From assembly GCA_037074615.1 (NCBI GenBank), contig CM073558.1, positions 16,785,001 to 16,849,000 of the forward strand: DNA of 64,000 nt, read 5' to 3'. A program made the position numbers and the translations under genes. Source of the stretch: Leucaena leucocephala (taxonomy: Eukaryota > Streptophyta > Magnoliopsida > Fabales > Fabaceae). The notes beneath the pieces are model-generated. The model was given only the letters and a program-made list of their open reading frames with translations. It was not told the DNA's origin and did not search any database. Each line of letters opens with the position of its first letter. The stretch's first letter is position 1. Shown in pieces: positions 11,131-24,874 of this stretch.

Positions 11131-14100
11131 TGTCATATCTCGAAATTTGGACTGTGATCGGCACAAAATATGAATAATTTCACATTCTGAAAGCCTAAAA
11201 CCTTAAAAAAAATATTTGAAACAAAAACCATAATAAATTGCAATTCATAAATCAAAGGCAAGTTCTCTATAGGAATCTCGGTAGGATTGTAGTTATATAA
11301 CCAATCTCCTGATGATCCTATAGCAGATTGCAAACGTTCAAAATTTCCATAATGTTTTCCAAAACAGAATATTTTCTAAGGACTGTGTGGAATATTTACC
11401 TTCTTTTCAAAATAATACAAGCAATTTCTAGATGATAATTACATCAAAAGTAGTTTTGAAAAAAATGGTGCTTTGGATTGGCAACAAGGCTCTTCACTGC
11501 TCCGCGGGAGGGTTAGGGTCACCTGCACTATCTGAGGCCAAATAATATACTCGTGAATAACATACCAAAACATGATTAAAAATGCGGAAATCAACAATGC
11601 ATAATCATGCTAAAAAATGTATTTCATAATATTTCTTAATTTGATGCAAACCTTTCCGTAAATATTTGTATTTCAAGAAAAACAACAATATGAAATAACC
11701 ATTTCAAATCAATCGTTTAAAATAATCCTTTCAAAATCATAATCTTTCCATAGAACTTTAACAGAATAAGAACAGACATGGACACAGTCCACGGGGGTAA
11801 ATAACCATGCGTAGCACGAAGCCACAAAACAGACATGGACATACAGTCCACGAGGGTACATAACCATCAGACACGGCCTGAAGCCACGAAACAGACATAG
11901 GCACACAGTCCACGAGGGTAAATAACCATCAGACGCGACCTGAAGCCACGAAATAGATGTAGGTACGAAACCTACAAATAACAAACGCGAGAATAAATCC
12001 CACGATCTCCATCGAGCTCGGGTAACCATGGTGCACCAAGGTCCACCAAGGACTAATAGTACTGCTGTTAGCAACCAGCGTTCTGCATTCCATCCTTTAA
12101 AAACGTTTCCATCATGCATGGTGTTTATTTTACATGTAATGATCTCAATCGTTTCAATGCCATAACCGTTGGTAAGAACCACTTTGAATTCAAAAATCCT
12201 AGTATGTACATTTAAAATGAAGTTACTGTGAAAACATATGAAATTCGCATAGGAATGTATTTCATGAATAACATCAGTTCAATGCAACTTTTGCCAAACT
12301 CTTTTCAAAAGCTTATTCATTCATTTTCATACATAATCATAATTCTTTTGTAAACCAATAGAAAGAAAATCATTTCTAATGATTTAAACAATACTTTCAT
12401 AAAATTTGCTTTTCAAAATTCATAGTTGAAATTCAACATTTGAAATGACAATGTATTTGAAAATGTAAATTTTAGGGAACGTTATTCACTTACCTGCCAC
12501 GCTCCTAACCCGTTACTCTTTTTAGCCAATCACTTTCGATAATACGCACTTCTAAATTCCCTGGTATCCCGAAACAATATATTAACATTCTAATCAACAT
12601 TACGACATAAATAAATCATCTTTAACCTAATATTCCATTTCATTTCATGTTTTCAATCATTCACAAAGACTCAATACATATACTCCTAAGTCATCAACTA
12701 ATCGACATTGATTCAATCAAATATGCATACAACCATACGCTACAGGCTTCAAACCATCCCAGATAACGAGCATGACCCCAGGTCATAATTACTTTTAAGA
12801 AAGAGATATCTTATATTATTTCTTCGGTCAAACTTTCCCAAGTTTTCTAAAAATAAAACGTTCCATCAAAGATTAATATTCATCTCTTTAGTACTGAAGA
12901 CTATTTTCTTTATATAACTCTTGAAATATGAAAAACCACAACTTTTGACTCTGAAAATTTTCAAACCTTGCAACCACATTAAATTTGACTAATCTTTACC
13001 CAATTATGTCATTTTCCCTTATCCATTCTTCTATCACACTTAATGAACATCCAAAGACAAATAAGTTCACCATACTTCTCAAACTCCCTATTCCATAAAG
13101 AAACGTAATTCACCTTTTCTATATCAAGTACTTCTAATTTATTACCGTCACTGCTAGTTATTTACATACTCATTAACTTCCATTAGCTTCCCAAACTATC
13201 ACTTTGAGTTTAACTCTTCACTTTAGTATTTTCTTTAGTTTATAACTTGCTTAATATCTCCAAACAGAACTTGAAGTTTAACTCCACTTCCATAATATTC
13301 AATGGTTCTAAATAAACACCAAACCTTACTTGCTAACTCCATTAGAATAATTGAGATTATTAACTTCTCAACACTTTAAATCTTACTTTATGTCTTAAGC
13401 ATCAATTCTACACTTTTGTTCTAACCATTCCCATAACCAGCCACGTCCTCATCTCACTTCTTTCCTTTCCTGTCTTCCCTTGCCATAGACACATAGCTCT
13501 TTTCTATCACCTAAAATGACTCACAATGATCATTGCAACACTTTCCAATTTATCACTGAATACCCAATTAATCATTCCAATTTATTTATTTATTTTCCTC
13601 AGAACCTTGCTGTCCAAGACAGTAACCCATGAAGGCAACTCATATGCATGTAAATATATCAATATCTGCACCTACATATACATACCAATCTCTCTCAACC
13701 AGAGCCCAAAACTGCCAACCAACATCATAGCACACATATGCATATTCATATAATTTGACAACACTACCTAAATAACTTTCTTGGGATTACATAGCTTCAC
13801 TCAAATTCAAACACTCATACTTTGACCCATCTAACATAATTTCCCATAAACTTAACTAGGCACAACCCAGCAATAACTTATGAACTCCCATGACAATATT
13901 ATGCATATATATACAGCAGGCACACGGCATTCCCCTGTCCAAAATCATTCCTGTTATAAAACCCCTGATAGGAACAATAGTAAGCATATGCTCCTAAACA
14001 TATTGCATTTCATTTTCTGTCCACAACCCAAATCCTACAGTAGCCATACACTTCACATAGCTCACTAGAAACAGAACAATAGTTATTTGCACAGTTCATA

Positions 14101-14985
14101 CTCATTGACAGTAAACAGAAAAGCACCGAATTCACCCAGAATACATTACACCACTTGATGGGAGTTACAAAAATCATTCACTTACCCACTTCAAGTTCAT
14201 AAGCAGTCTGCAGCATAACCCAAAGTATTGCACACCCTTCTGTCTAGACTTCGTTCAACAACAGAGGGAAGAATAAGGCCTCTCAACATAAGATGCAACA
14301 ACACTAAAAAATCTCTTAGATCAATAGCAACCTACTAAAATTCCTACTCATTCTTCCACTCTCTTTTCCTCTCAAACTCACGGTAATAAGAAAGGAAGGA
14401 GATGGAAATTTGGGGATTTGCTACAGTACCTGCCCAGAAGCGTGAAATATGACAGAAACACCTATGAACCCAGACGGCATGTCGACGATGAGAAGAAAAC
14501 CACAGCAGCGCCTCTCACGACATCTACCCTCAGTTACTCCTTTTCTGCCTTCCATGACACCCCTTTGATTTCCTCTTCTGGCTCTACTTATCAAATAGAC
14601 GGACACTGTGGGTGAGGCGATAGCTCTGATGTGACAACACAACAGAGATACTAGTGGACACAAGGCCTATCCACACGAAACCAGTGGCGTGATGCTCTCT
14701 TGCTGCTCCCCTGCTATCGCCGCTGAAATTAGAGAAAATGGAAGGAGGAAGTATGGGTTCTGAAGGAAAAAGGAAAGAGGGCATTTCCATAAGTTCACAT
14801 GCAAAAAATAAAAAATAAAAACCCCGCTGAAACACGGTTGCCAAGAATCAAACAATGCTCACTGAAATCACACCCGCACCTTCAACCACTCAGCTAATCT
14901 CATCACTTTGAAATTTTCTGCATCCAATATATATTTATCCTTTGAAAAAATGATTTTAAATTCTGAAATTTCCTGAGCCATTACA
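11131..14985 (-). mobile_element. Solo LTR of a Ty3/gypsy chromovirus (copy A, 3.86 kb)
   Basis: On the minus strand it starts TGTAATGGCTCAGGAAATTT (14985) and ends ...GAGATATGACA (11131). A perfect 5-bp target-site duplication GTTAG lies at 11126-11130 and 14986-14990. Its ends match the LTRs of elements B (51739-55029) and C (41258-44097). No gag-pol lies beside it, so it is a solo LTR. It sits inside the MULE transposase remnant. Within it, a tRNA-like A/B-box pair lies about 90 bp from the 5' end (minus strand, 14842-14896) and a tandem repeat at 11772-11990. Open frames inside (for example 157 codons at 11709-12182) follow those repeats and resemble no protein. Confidence 0.93.
11772..11990. 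repeat. Tandem repeat of 57-62 bp inside gypsy LTR A
   Basis: Three to four units start at ACAGACATGG-like blocks near 11772, 11829, 11891 and 11953. Each contains CAGTCCACGAGGGTAAATAA, then GAAGCCACGAAA. The same unit type occurs in LTR C (about 41865-42100) and, inverted, in LTR B (about 54010-54215). Confidence 0.85.
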
Positions 14986-15699
14986 GTTAGAGCTAAAATG
15001 CTTGGGTCTATGAATTTAGGTGTCTACCTATAATTAAAACGATTGATGGGATGAAACTTAAGTTTATGAACAAGTGGGTTGAGTGTGAAATAAATGTTTT
15101 TAGGTGGAGGGGTAACTTTAGCCTAAAGTGTATTGCTTATTTGAGGACAACAAGATGTTGTCCTTGGGTTGTAGTTTTTTTTCAATGGTGAAGATGGCTA
15201 CGAAGTCACTAAAGGGGATAATAAGCATACTATATTTGTCACTAGAAAATGATACACTTATAGGATGTGGGACTTGACTAGTATACCTTGGCAACATGCA
15301 ATTTGTACACTATATCACGCTAAAATGGCTCAGTGAGTCAAATTTTAAGGTTTTACAACAAGGATGCATACATTGCTAGTTATAGAGTTAAGTTTCACCC
15401 TATGAGAGACAAGAGTTTTTGGGGTATTCAAAGGTTCCAACCAATGAAGCCACCTCCTAGTTGTACCATGTCTGGAAGACTTAGGAAGAAGAGAATTAGA
15501 ACATATGAGGCTGAAAGGAGAAAAAAGTTAGCAAGGGTAAGCAAAATGCACAGGAACCCACACTAGAGAGTGGTGAAACCAACCCTGACTTGCCTCTCCC
15601 TATACCTGCGAAGCACTCAAAAAAAGGGACTGCATCAAAATGTAGTATATGTCATAAAGAGTGACACAACAGGGCCACATGTAAAGAGGTGAGTATATC

Positions 15700-17455
15700 A
15701 TATTTTTTCCTGCATAACCAGATCCATTACTTTAACAATTGTTTCTTTGTTTATTGCAAAGACCAAAAACAAGTACCCTTAAGTCAAGTAATAGAAAGAA
15801 AAAAGTACTCAGCTTGAGAGTGACACACCACCATCCCAACTCACTACCTAATAGTCTCAAAATACAATAAGACCACAAGGTGGCAGAGCTTTCTATCGCA
15901 GTAGAGTTGAAACTGGCATAGGTATATGTGTTGACTTGGACATTAACCAAACAATCTATAATGTATGAATTTACTTGAGCATTGTGTTTTACTTCATTTG
16001 TTCAGTAGCATGTATAACAAGTGGAAAGTGGTTACCTCTCGCCAAAACAATGAATAATTACTACAATTCGAGTTGTCCTATGTACAACAACATTGATCGT
16101 GAATAATTTGGTGCTTTAACAAAAGTTACTCTAAAACCTTAATGACGATTTGATATGAGTAAAGAGAGAAACTGGATGACAATATGAGTTAGGGACTACG
16201 CTTAGCGTATTTATATATAATTTATAAGGTTTAAATTATAATCTTATCTAATTTGATCTTATTATTTTTTAGTATTATTATCTTGCTCCTATATCAAATC
16301 TTATATAATCTGATCTTATTATTTTTTTTAGTGTTATTATTATCTTGCTCATATATCCAATATTGTCTAATCTTGATCTTATTATTTTTCATGAATTATA
16401 ATTTAAAATAATATCTTATGATAATCTAATTGATACATTCATCCAAAAATCTTATTATGCTAATGGATTATAACAAATCAATAAGATAATTCTCTTTAAA
16501 AGATTATTCTAAGATGGCACCCTAAAAGATGAATATACAAGATAATTTAATAAAAAATATAATTAAAGACACCGTAGATAATCCTTAAAGGATAAAACAC
16601 AATTTATTTATCTTTACATGTATATGTATATATTCTCTATATATATTATTGGTAAAGGAATAATTTCAAAATAACCAAAGGGTTTAAAATATATATCATC
16701 TTATTTATATTTATATTATATTATATATATTTAACTAAATATATATGTATATTATTATAGATATATTCCCTATATCTACCTATATATGTATATCATTAAC
16801 CATTTAAGATGATTATTGATTATTTATTCAGCTTTAAACCCCTATAATTTTTTTAACCATTTATAGTGAATTCCCAACAATTGTTAATTTAATTTTCTTT
16901 TTTTCTTTTTTATTTTTAAACTTTAAACGATATATTTAATCTATTATAAACTTTTAATTATTAATAATTATACTTAAATATAAAAATAAAATTTGAGTTA
17001 TAGGTAACTTTATTCCTGTACTTAGAGCTGACAATTTTCGCAAATTGTTTGGTTGAAGTCAACACTTGAAACGATTGAGTATTAAAAAGAAAATGAGGGA
17101 GAATTAATGACCCAATAGAGGGAGAACTAGAAACCCTTGTCTTTTATATCTTATGTGGATAGGCTTTAATTATTTTGTGCACTCATTAAAAATATAATAT
17201 AACAGTTATATTCTTGGAATTTAATTTTTCACCTTTTTAGTATTTTAAGAAAAAATATATTTCTTTAACTATTTTTTTAATACAGTCAAAAATTTAGGTT
17301 AAGTCACTGAGTTGAATGGGATTAACGTGTTAATAATACTTTATCAAACAACTAATTTTTATAATATTTATTTAACTAATTTGATTAGATTAGGGAAGTT
17401 AGTTAATTTAGTTATTATAGGATATTTTTCTTAAAGTATCTTAATCATCTTCCTT
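15700..17455. other. AT-rich DNA without a gene; short tandem repeat at 16230-16395
   Basis: Nothing coding is supported. At 16230-16395 a block of about 65 bp (containing TGATCTTATTATTTTT, then TTATTATCTTGCTC) is repeated three times with small changes. The part next to 15700 probably belongs to the 3' end of the MULE remnant. Confidence 0.5.
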
Positions 17456-18545
17456 AACTTTCCCTAAGATATTTATAACTGAAATTGCATTACAATTACT
17501 TTCGGGTTTTGCAACTCTTGTAATGGGATTTACAATTTTAACAATAGAATTTACAATTTTCCTTAAGGCGTTTACAACTCAAATTGCAAGATATAGCTTT
17601 TAGGTTTACAAGTCCTGCAATGGGATTTGTAATTTCAGCAATAGAATTTGTAACTTTCCTAAAGATATTTATAAGTAAAATTGTAACTCATAAATAGTCA
17701 TAACTTACTACACAATTTCATTCAATGACATTGACCACTTTACTTATGACATTTACAAAAAAGTATCCTACCCGTGACAGCAATTACATTACATATAATC
17801 AAATGACAACAATGTATAGCACACGTTACCAGCAATGAACCCTTGTATACAAAAAAGCATCCTACCAATGACAACAATTACTTAGTTTAATTACTTACAG
17901 GTAAGTCTTATTATAAATATTATAAGTCATGCGAAAAGTAAATGATTGCTCTTTCACTAATGACTACTATCTAATTGGGTTAAATAGGAATGCCCCAATG
18001 CGTAAATCAATTGACTGTAAGACACAAAATGTCAGCATTCACATTAACCATATCCATGCTTGTCCTATAACTACGTAGAGTTGTCGATGGCTTCAAGTAT
18101 TGTCTAAGACTAGAATGTAATCTAAGATGGCACATGAAATGTTCTTCATTAATAGATTGGTTCTAGATTTTCACCATAAACACAATGGTGAGACTTTAAC
18201 ACCTGAATAAGATAATCTTTTCTTTAGTAAGGAAAATGCTACTTTTGTTTTCAAAATTGTGTAGTAAGTTATGACTATTTATAAGTTATAATTTCAGTTA
18301 CAAATATCTTTGAGAAAATTGCAAATATCATTGCTTAAGTTACAAATCTTATTGTAGAGGTTGTAAATCCGAAAGAAATATCTTGCAATTTGAGAGTTAT
18401 AAATGTCTTAAGGAAAGTTGTAAATCCCATTATTGAAATTGTAAATCCTATTAGAGAAGATATAAATACTATTAGAGGGTTACAAATCCAAAAGTAGTTA
18501 TAATTACTTCAATACATAGTTGTAAATATTTAAGGTAAAGTTGCA
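17456..18545. repeat. Long inverted repeat (foldback), arms about 265-290 bp
   Basis: The left arm (17456-17719) and right arm (18253-18545) are reverse complements with scattered mismatches. Anchors are CATAACTTACTACACAATTT (left) against AAATTGTGTAGTAAGTTATG (right), and CAAATTGCAAGATAT against ATATCTTGCAATTTG. Within each arm a short motif with GGATTTACAATTT recurs. The loop of about 530 bp (17720-18252) holds no recognised gene. It may be a foldback or MULE-like element, but no TSD was found. Confidence 0.75.
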
Positions 18546-21500
18546 AATCTTATTAAAGAATTTACAAACCCCAAAGTTAATTTTTGTTAGGTTAGAGGGT
18601 GTTTTCCCATCGTAGGGTACCCCAGTTTTTGCCTAATGAAGGCCCTAAAAGCATAGTCCTAAAGAATGTCATCCAATAAGTGTATTGATAACCCAGAAGA
18701 AGAAGATGACTAAGTATTTAGAAATGGAAGAGAAAGAAGACATGGCAATGAGAATAGTAGAAAGAAATTGGTTCTAATGACCTTAATCAAGATCTCATTA
18801 GTACCTTCAAAAAATTCAATGAAACCCACTAATAAGAAGAGTAAGATGACAAACCCTTAAATTTCCGATTCCTATTGTACTTTCAACCCCTAACAAAGTA
18901 AAAATAATTACGATAAATAGATTCATCAGAGACTCAAATTTTTGACACTCTTTAAAAGCAATGAGGCGAGCGTAGTTTTGAGAAAGTGTCAGTCAGTCTC
19001 AAGCTTAAGGGAAGAGATGCTATGTGTTCTCAAGCGTAATTCTCTCACTTTTTCTTCAAAAATGTCCAAGAATAATTTGATATTTTTACCCAAATTTAAA
19101 AAAGATATATTGGATTTTGTGTCTAATATGTCATTTTAGATATTCATATACTAATTTTATCATTTTCAAATTTATATAGTTACTTATTTTATTTTTTCTT
19201 TGTTTCTAAGTTGTGCATTGACTTTTCATACGGAAATTTGTGAGGGACAGAAGTGAACGATACGTTTGGTGACTCCAATCTCCAATAAACTTTCCACATT
19301 CCCAAATGTTTTATTCTCTGTTATAAATATTTTTTCACAGAATTTTTGTTTTAAATTATTTTTAGTATAAAATGTAAGATTTATAGTAAGTTATACTGGT
19401 GATCACAAGCCATTTGCCATTCATTAAAATTCAGATGCTATACAATACATGGGAAAATGTATCTAATGATATAAAAAAAATCATAAAGTGCGATATAAAC
19501 TTTATTTTTTCATAAAATTTGTTAACTAAATTATTCACTGTTTGCAGTAATTGTTTATTTTCTTAACATATTTCATTAAAATGTAACAATTAATTAGATA
19601 CTTTTTGTGTATAGAAAGTTTCCTATTTATTGTTTTTAATCTTATAGTTTATCATAATTTCTTATAAATCTATATATTGATTTGGAACCATAATAAATGT
19701 ATTTAAATTTAGTAATTTTTTTATTTGACTATTAATTTGCAACATTTTTAGTTTCATAAAGTCGTTAATATTAATTTACTCAGTTCAAATCCTCGAGAAA
19801 ATTTTTCTCAATCAAAGAAACTTGTGACAATGAATAAAAACGTATTGGAATTTTTGCATATAAAACAAACTTAGTTGGTATTGAATATAGAGATTAATTT
19901 CTATTACATCACAGAAGATAATTTTGAATTCAAGAAAAATAAAATAATTATTGATAACGATATTCGTGGATTTTAAGAATACTCCAATGGTCGATTAAGA
20001 CTTGAAGGAAATAATTATTCGAAAGTCAATTTGTGCATAGTACTGCATTTTATTATTTGAACAATATCTTTATTTATTTTAAATGGTGTAGAATATAGAA
20101 TGTTATCAATATTATAACTATCAGCCTACCACAAGAAAAATATTTTTATAAACAAAAAATTTAAATGAGTTGCATTTGATGCTCATTAAATTAAAGTCGG
20201 GCACGTTTAAAAGTTCATAGATAATTTATAGAGGTAATTCTACATTATTTATTATGAAAGTCTTCGCATAATTAGTGCTATTTAAACCCATCCTTAATTT
20301 GTGAAATACCGTGACTAGTATATTTCTTAAATGGATCAATATTTGTTGGCAAAGGGATAATATTTTGAGTTAAAAATGTAAAAGTAAAAATATTATAATT
20401 CAAACCATCCGAATCTTTCAGTAAAAAGAAAAACCATCCAAATCCGATTAGAACAGCTTAGACGAGAGAGCCCTGTTTAGTTTTTCTTAAAATTATAGTT
20501 TAAAAAATATTTTTAAATTAAATTAAATTTAAACAAAAAAATTAAATAAATAAATATTAAATATATAGACAAATTTATAGATAAAACTATAAGCATTAAA
20601 TATATAGAAGAATTTATAGATAAAACTATATTTTTGGGTCTAAAACTATAATTTCAAATAAATTTATAAAATTAATTTTTGTGGGAGAAAAAGTGCTTTT
20701 TAGGGTAAACTATAATTTAGGTAAAAAAAATTAAATAAATAGCTATTAATATCTAGAAGAATTTATGGAGTAAACTATAATTTTTGAGGGTCTAAAATTA
20801 TAATTTTATATAAGCTTATTTAACTAATTTTTATGTGAGAAAAGTGTTTTTAAATTATATAATGTCTATTTTATCTTTATTTTTTCTCTATCATTTTATT
20901 TTAGGCATTTTTTAGTAGTTTATCTATAAAAAAATCAATCTGATAATAATTATTTAAATACTTATTTTTTAAAATCTCTTTTTTTCTAAAATTTATTTTT
21001 TAAAATTTATTTTCTATAAAAACTTCTTAAAAAATTAAAAATACCAATACATAGATTAAGTTTGGGTAGGTTAGCTTTTCATCTTCATCACATGATTTAG
21101 GTTTTATGGATAAAACATTCTTATTAAACATTCACATCAATTTGTTTCATTTACGTATTGATATATTTTAAAAAATAACATAAAATAAACTAATCTTGTA
21201 TAAAACACATATTCTACTTTTATAGTCATTATTATTATTATTAATGCCAAGTTGATCCAAAAAATTATTATTTTTTGCCAATAAAATTTTAACGTTCAAA
21301 TCCATAGGGTATAAATTAATACTATAATATATTTGTGAATTAAAGAAGGTGATTTCAAGTCTCAACAAACATTCACCACGTCTCACCTAAAGTTCATAGC
21401 TGCGAATCTTACAAATACAAACAAAAAAGTCATTATAATAAATACCAACTGGAATATATTCTCCATGGGGCCTGCATCATATTAATTTAATGAATTCAAC

Positions 21501-23681
21501 TCTATCGTCTTGTCCAAAACTCAAACTGGTCCTAATACCATGTTCTTGTGTTCATATTCTAACTTTTTTGTCTATTCTTTTTATGAATAAGAAACTCATT
21601 TGTCACTACTACTGTTCTTTTCCCGCCAACAACTCATACGCTGGTTCGGCCCCTCATACGTCATATAAATTGACTTACCCAAACTACTTTGTTCCGTTGC
21701 TTATTATAAACGCAGTTAATTAATTTAAGAAGATTAAAAAAAATTAAATAAATAATTTTATTATAATACATATTAAATATTATTATATTATATATTAATT
21801 TATAAATCAAGTAAATTGTTTAAAAAAATAATAAATATAAATATTTTAAAATAATTTATCTAATTTTTTATAATAATCAATTGGATCTTATATTAAAAAA
21901 TATAGATAGTATTTATATATATACTAATGAGAAGTGAGTTCTACATGCTGCATGCAATTTTATAATTTTATTAAAGTTAAGTTTAATTTACTGTGTTTGA
22001 GGAATTCAAAAACTGCCTAATTAATATTATTTAAAAAATTTAAAAGCAAGTTGCATAATTATTTAAGTAGAGAAGATAAATAAATTTTTCATAAATAAAT
22101 AAATATGAGAGTGCATATATGTGGGCAAATTAATGAGAGATCCGTAAGTAGGTGGCATCAAAGAACATCCTGTCCATGATTCCTTATCCACATGTAGAGT
22201 TGGAAATTTCAATTAGGCTCCTATTTTATAGCAAGTTGCTAATTTGATAACTCATTTTAGTGTGAGTTTTGTTGACTCATATCCATAAAGCCCACAAATC
22301 TATCGGGTTGACAGGTTAACCCACTTTTTTTTTAATTTTTATTATTTATATTACACTTTATTAATTTCAGAGTCTTAACCAAGTTAAAATTTACATTATA
22401 CTTAATTTATACTAATTTTATCTTATTGAGTCATTTCTTTATATATATTTTATTTTATTATTATTTTACTTGTGATAAATTTATCTATAGATAGTGATAA
22501 AATTAAAGAAATAAATATTTTGACAATTTCAGATCATGCTTTAAATACAATTAATATTGATACATATAAATTATTTTTCAAAATATATATATAAATATTT
22601 TTAAAAAAAATATATAAATAATTTAAAAAAAATAAAAAAAATGACAGACTCGAGTTAGTATTATACCAACCAGTCTGAAAGCTTCCAGGATACAGGTTGA
22701 CCTGCATTCCCACCTCTATCCACATGGCCACCATTTTTAATTTTTTATTTTTATTTTATCACCTAAAATAAAAAAAAAGGTAGAGTATATGATATTCCAT
22801 TCTCTATTTTATTGTTTTTGAACAGTTGAACAGGAACAGGGATAGGATATATTTTTAATTATAAATTTAAATTTATTTATATTACAGATGTTAACAGTCC
22901 AGATTGAATTTTAATAATTTAAATTTATTTATTCATATTTTAGTAATATTATAATAATATTTTATAAGATATGATATCTCAACAATTCATTTTTTAGGGA
23001 AAAGATGTTGAGAGAAAAAGCAGAAAGTAGATTCTTGGGCATCTAACTATATTTTCTCTCTCTGTCTTTTATAATTATTTTATATTTTGATATTACTAAT
23101 TTAATTTGAGTATAATAAGCTATTTTTTAATATTTTTTTATTCATATGGTCTGGATTCACAACTTTATTTAAAAAATATCAAATATATATTTTTTACTCT
23201 ATTTATTATATTTCATTCATATTACTCATGAGTTACAAATAGTATAACTCATTTTTCCCTCAAGTTCTATTTTTTTTTAAATAAATTACAAGTTGGTTGA
23301 AATACTACATTTGGTATTTTTTAAAAAATACACGTTTCTTAACAAAAATTAAAAACACTTTTTTAAAGTGTTTTAAAAAAATACTTTTTTTTTTTTACAT
23401 TTTAGGCAGTGAAAAGAAGTTATGATGAGCCATGGCAAGGCAAATAGATAGGCAAGGGAGCTTCGAGAGGATCTGCGTCCAAAATTTTTGAATTGATGTT
23501 GATATATGCCTTCAATTATTTTGGCTTATAGGGAGACTGTTTGTGGGATGTGATTCAGTGACACATCGTATGTCTTTTCCAAAACTCCGTAAAATTTTAC
23601 TTTCTGTCTTTTCATTCCAGCTACCGTCACAAATTGTAATAATTTTATTTTTTACCACTATAATTAAATATATTATAATTA
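18546..23681. other. Gene-free, very AT-rich stretch
   Basis: No coding region, RNA gene or intact transposon is supported over about 5 kb. At 20535-20860 there is an imperfect direct repeat, with two copies of ATTAAATAAATA, then AGAAGAATTTAT, then CTATAATTTTTGGGTCTAAAA-like blocks about 175-190 bp apart. A MITE-like AT-rich inverted segment may lie at 21715-21905 (weak). Short open frames are chance. Confidence 0.5.
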
Positions 23682-24874
23682 GGGAAAATCTCCCCAAAAA
23701 GACTGTTAAAAATGAGAAAGACCGTAAAAACTGAAATTGATAGAAAAGGATGAGGATCCGTATGGGCATTTTTAAAGTTCAGCGTGAAATTACTGAAATA
23801 CCCCAGGAAATGAAAAACCAGTTATATATTTATAATATCCATATTTTTGGCCCAAGTTTAACATCAGGTGTTTTATTATCTCTTAATATATCAATTCAAA
23901 AAAAAAAAAAAATCTTCCTAGAGCAAAACGTTAATCCATGTCCGTCTTCTTTGAATACCCATCCTGGAAAAATGCTCCTGATAATGTCTTAATATATCAG
24001 CTGAAAAAATAAAAACTCTTAATATGGTTAAGTTTAACATCGGTTTTTTATTATCTTGATGTATTAATTGGAAAAAAAAAATCTCCCCGGAACAAAACAT
24101 AACATAAATCCATCTTCGTCTCCTTCAAATACCCACCCTGGAGAAATCTTATTGATAATATGTAAGAATCAATCTTAACTCTAAAATAGAACAACAACTC
24201 TGAATCAATCACTAGCCATATGCAGTGAAGACATGCTCAGCCTCGCTCATCGTGCTTCTGGTGTCGTCGACCCCATTCGGCCGGCGTCTTGGATCTGTCG
24301 TCGACGCCATTCCATCGCGAATGTGGGAACGGATCTGGTTCCCATCTTCTTCGATGAAAGGGAGAAGACGAAGGTTGCGTGGTTGAAGATCTTGGTCGCC
24401 AGGATTCCGTTCTCCGTCGCTGCCGTCGAATATGAGTTCGAGTCTCCGATCAAGCATATATATGCAGAAAGGGACGAGAAATGATGGCCGCGATGCTATT
24501 GGCCTGCACATTGGCGAATTTCGTCGGCCAACTCCTCTTCACTCACCATGTCGAAGATCAAGGTATGTAGTTGAAACCATAGAAGAAAAGAAAGGTCGGA
24601 GGATGACTGGAAAGCATTCCTAAAATGGTTTGCCCAGGGGAGAGAAAGAGAGAGAAGGAAAGCGATTGAAGAGAGATAATTGAGTTTTTTTTTTGTTGTG
24701 TAACTCCATAATTGGGTTTGAGAAGCACGTGTTGCTAGGAGGGCATTTCAGTCATTTCATGTTGAACTTTAAAATTGCTAAAATGGGTCTTTTATTCTTC
24801 TCTATCAATTCCATTTTGCAAAGTATCAAATTAAGTTTTTCTATTTTCTAGAGTCTTTTATAAAAAAAATTCCC
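23682..24874. mobile_element. TIR-flanked element with gene-like GC-richer interior (Pack-MULE candidate)
   Basis: The left end (about 23682-23805) and the reverse complement of the right end (about 24745-24874) align. They share GGGAA at the tip, GAAATTGATAGA/GGAATTGATAGA, TTTTAAAGTTCA and TGAAAT.ACTGAAAT.CCC. No 9-bp TSD could be matched at these limits. The interior at 24200-24640 is much richer in G+C and CpG than its surroundings. On the minus strand it starts with a CT-rich leader and contains a possible splice donor, ATG|GTGAGT, near 24550. It may be the captured first exon and 5'-UTR of a host gene, but no protein family was recognised. A duplication of about 180 bp (23840-24010 and 24020-24170) lies inside. 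Confidence 0.55.

Larger units (their letters stand above)
9489..15690 (+). pseudogene. MuDR-type (MULE) transposase remnant, interrupted by a SINE and a solo LTR
   Basis: The frame opens at ATG 9489 with an acidic N-terminal region rich in Asp and Gly, then meets in-frame stops (TAG near 9617, TAA near 9776). Next comes a segment reading NKYAISVGVNLTLIKSEPLRVKAK across the SINE site once the SINE is ignored, typical of the MuDR DNA-binding domain. A W-K-W-F block near 10660 and the motif YVFPDVEYRLCARHIYA near 10860-10910 match the MULE transposase core. After the solo LTR come VTKGDNKHTIFVTR and RMWDLTSIPWQHAICTLYHA near 15220-15330, a SWIM zinc finger in which key cysteines are lost. A CCHC-like knuckle (KCSICHKE, then CKE) lies near 15640-15690. 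Many stops and shifts make it non-functional. Known role of the family: cut-and-paste transposition of Mutator-like elements. The element's TIRs were not found. Confidence 0.85.

Noticed and set aside
11709..12182. 157-codon frame in gypsy LTR A, and the similar 53908-54276 frame in LTR B
   Set aside because: Cys/Val-rich repeats arise from the 60-bp tandem array; the frames are not conserved between LTRs.
24212..24511. Overlapping frames of 68-99 codons on both strands in the GC-richer block
   Set aside because: Open on both strands because of composition; no domain recognised. Reported only as element cargo.
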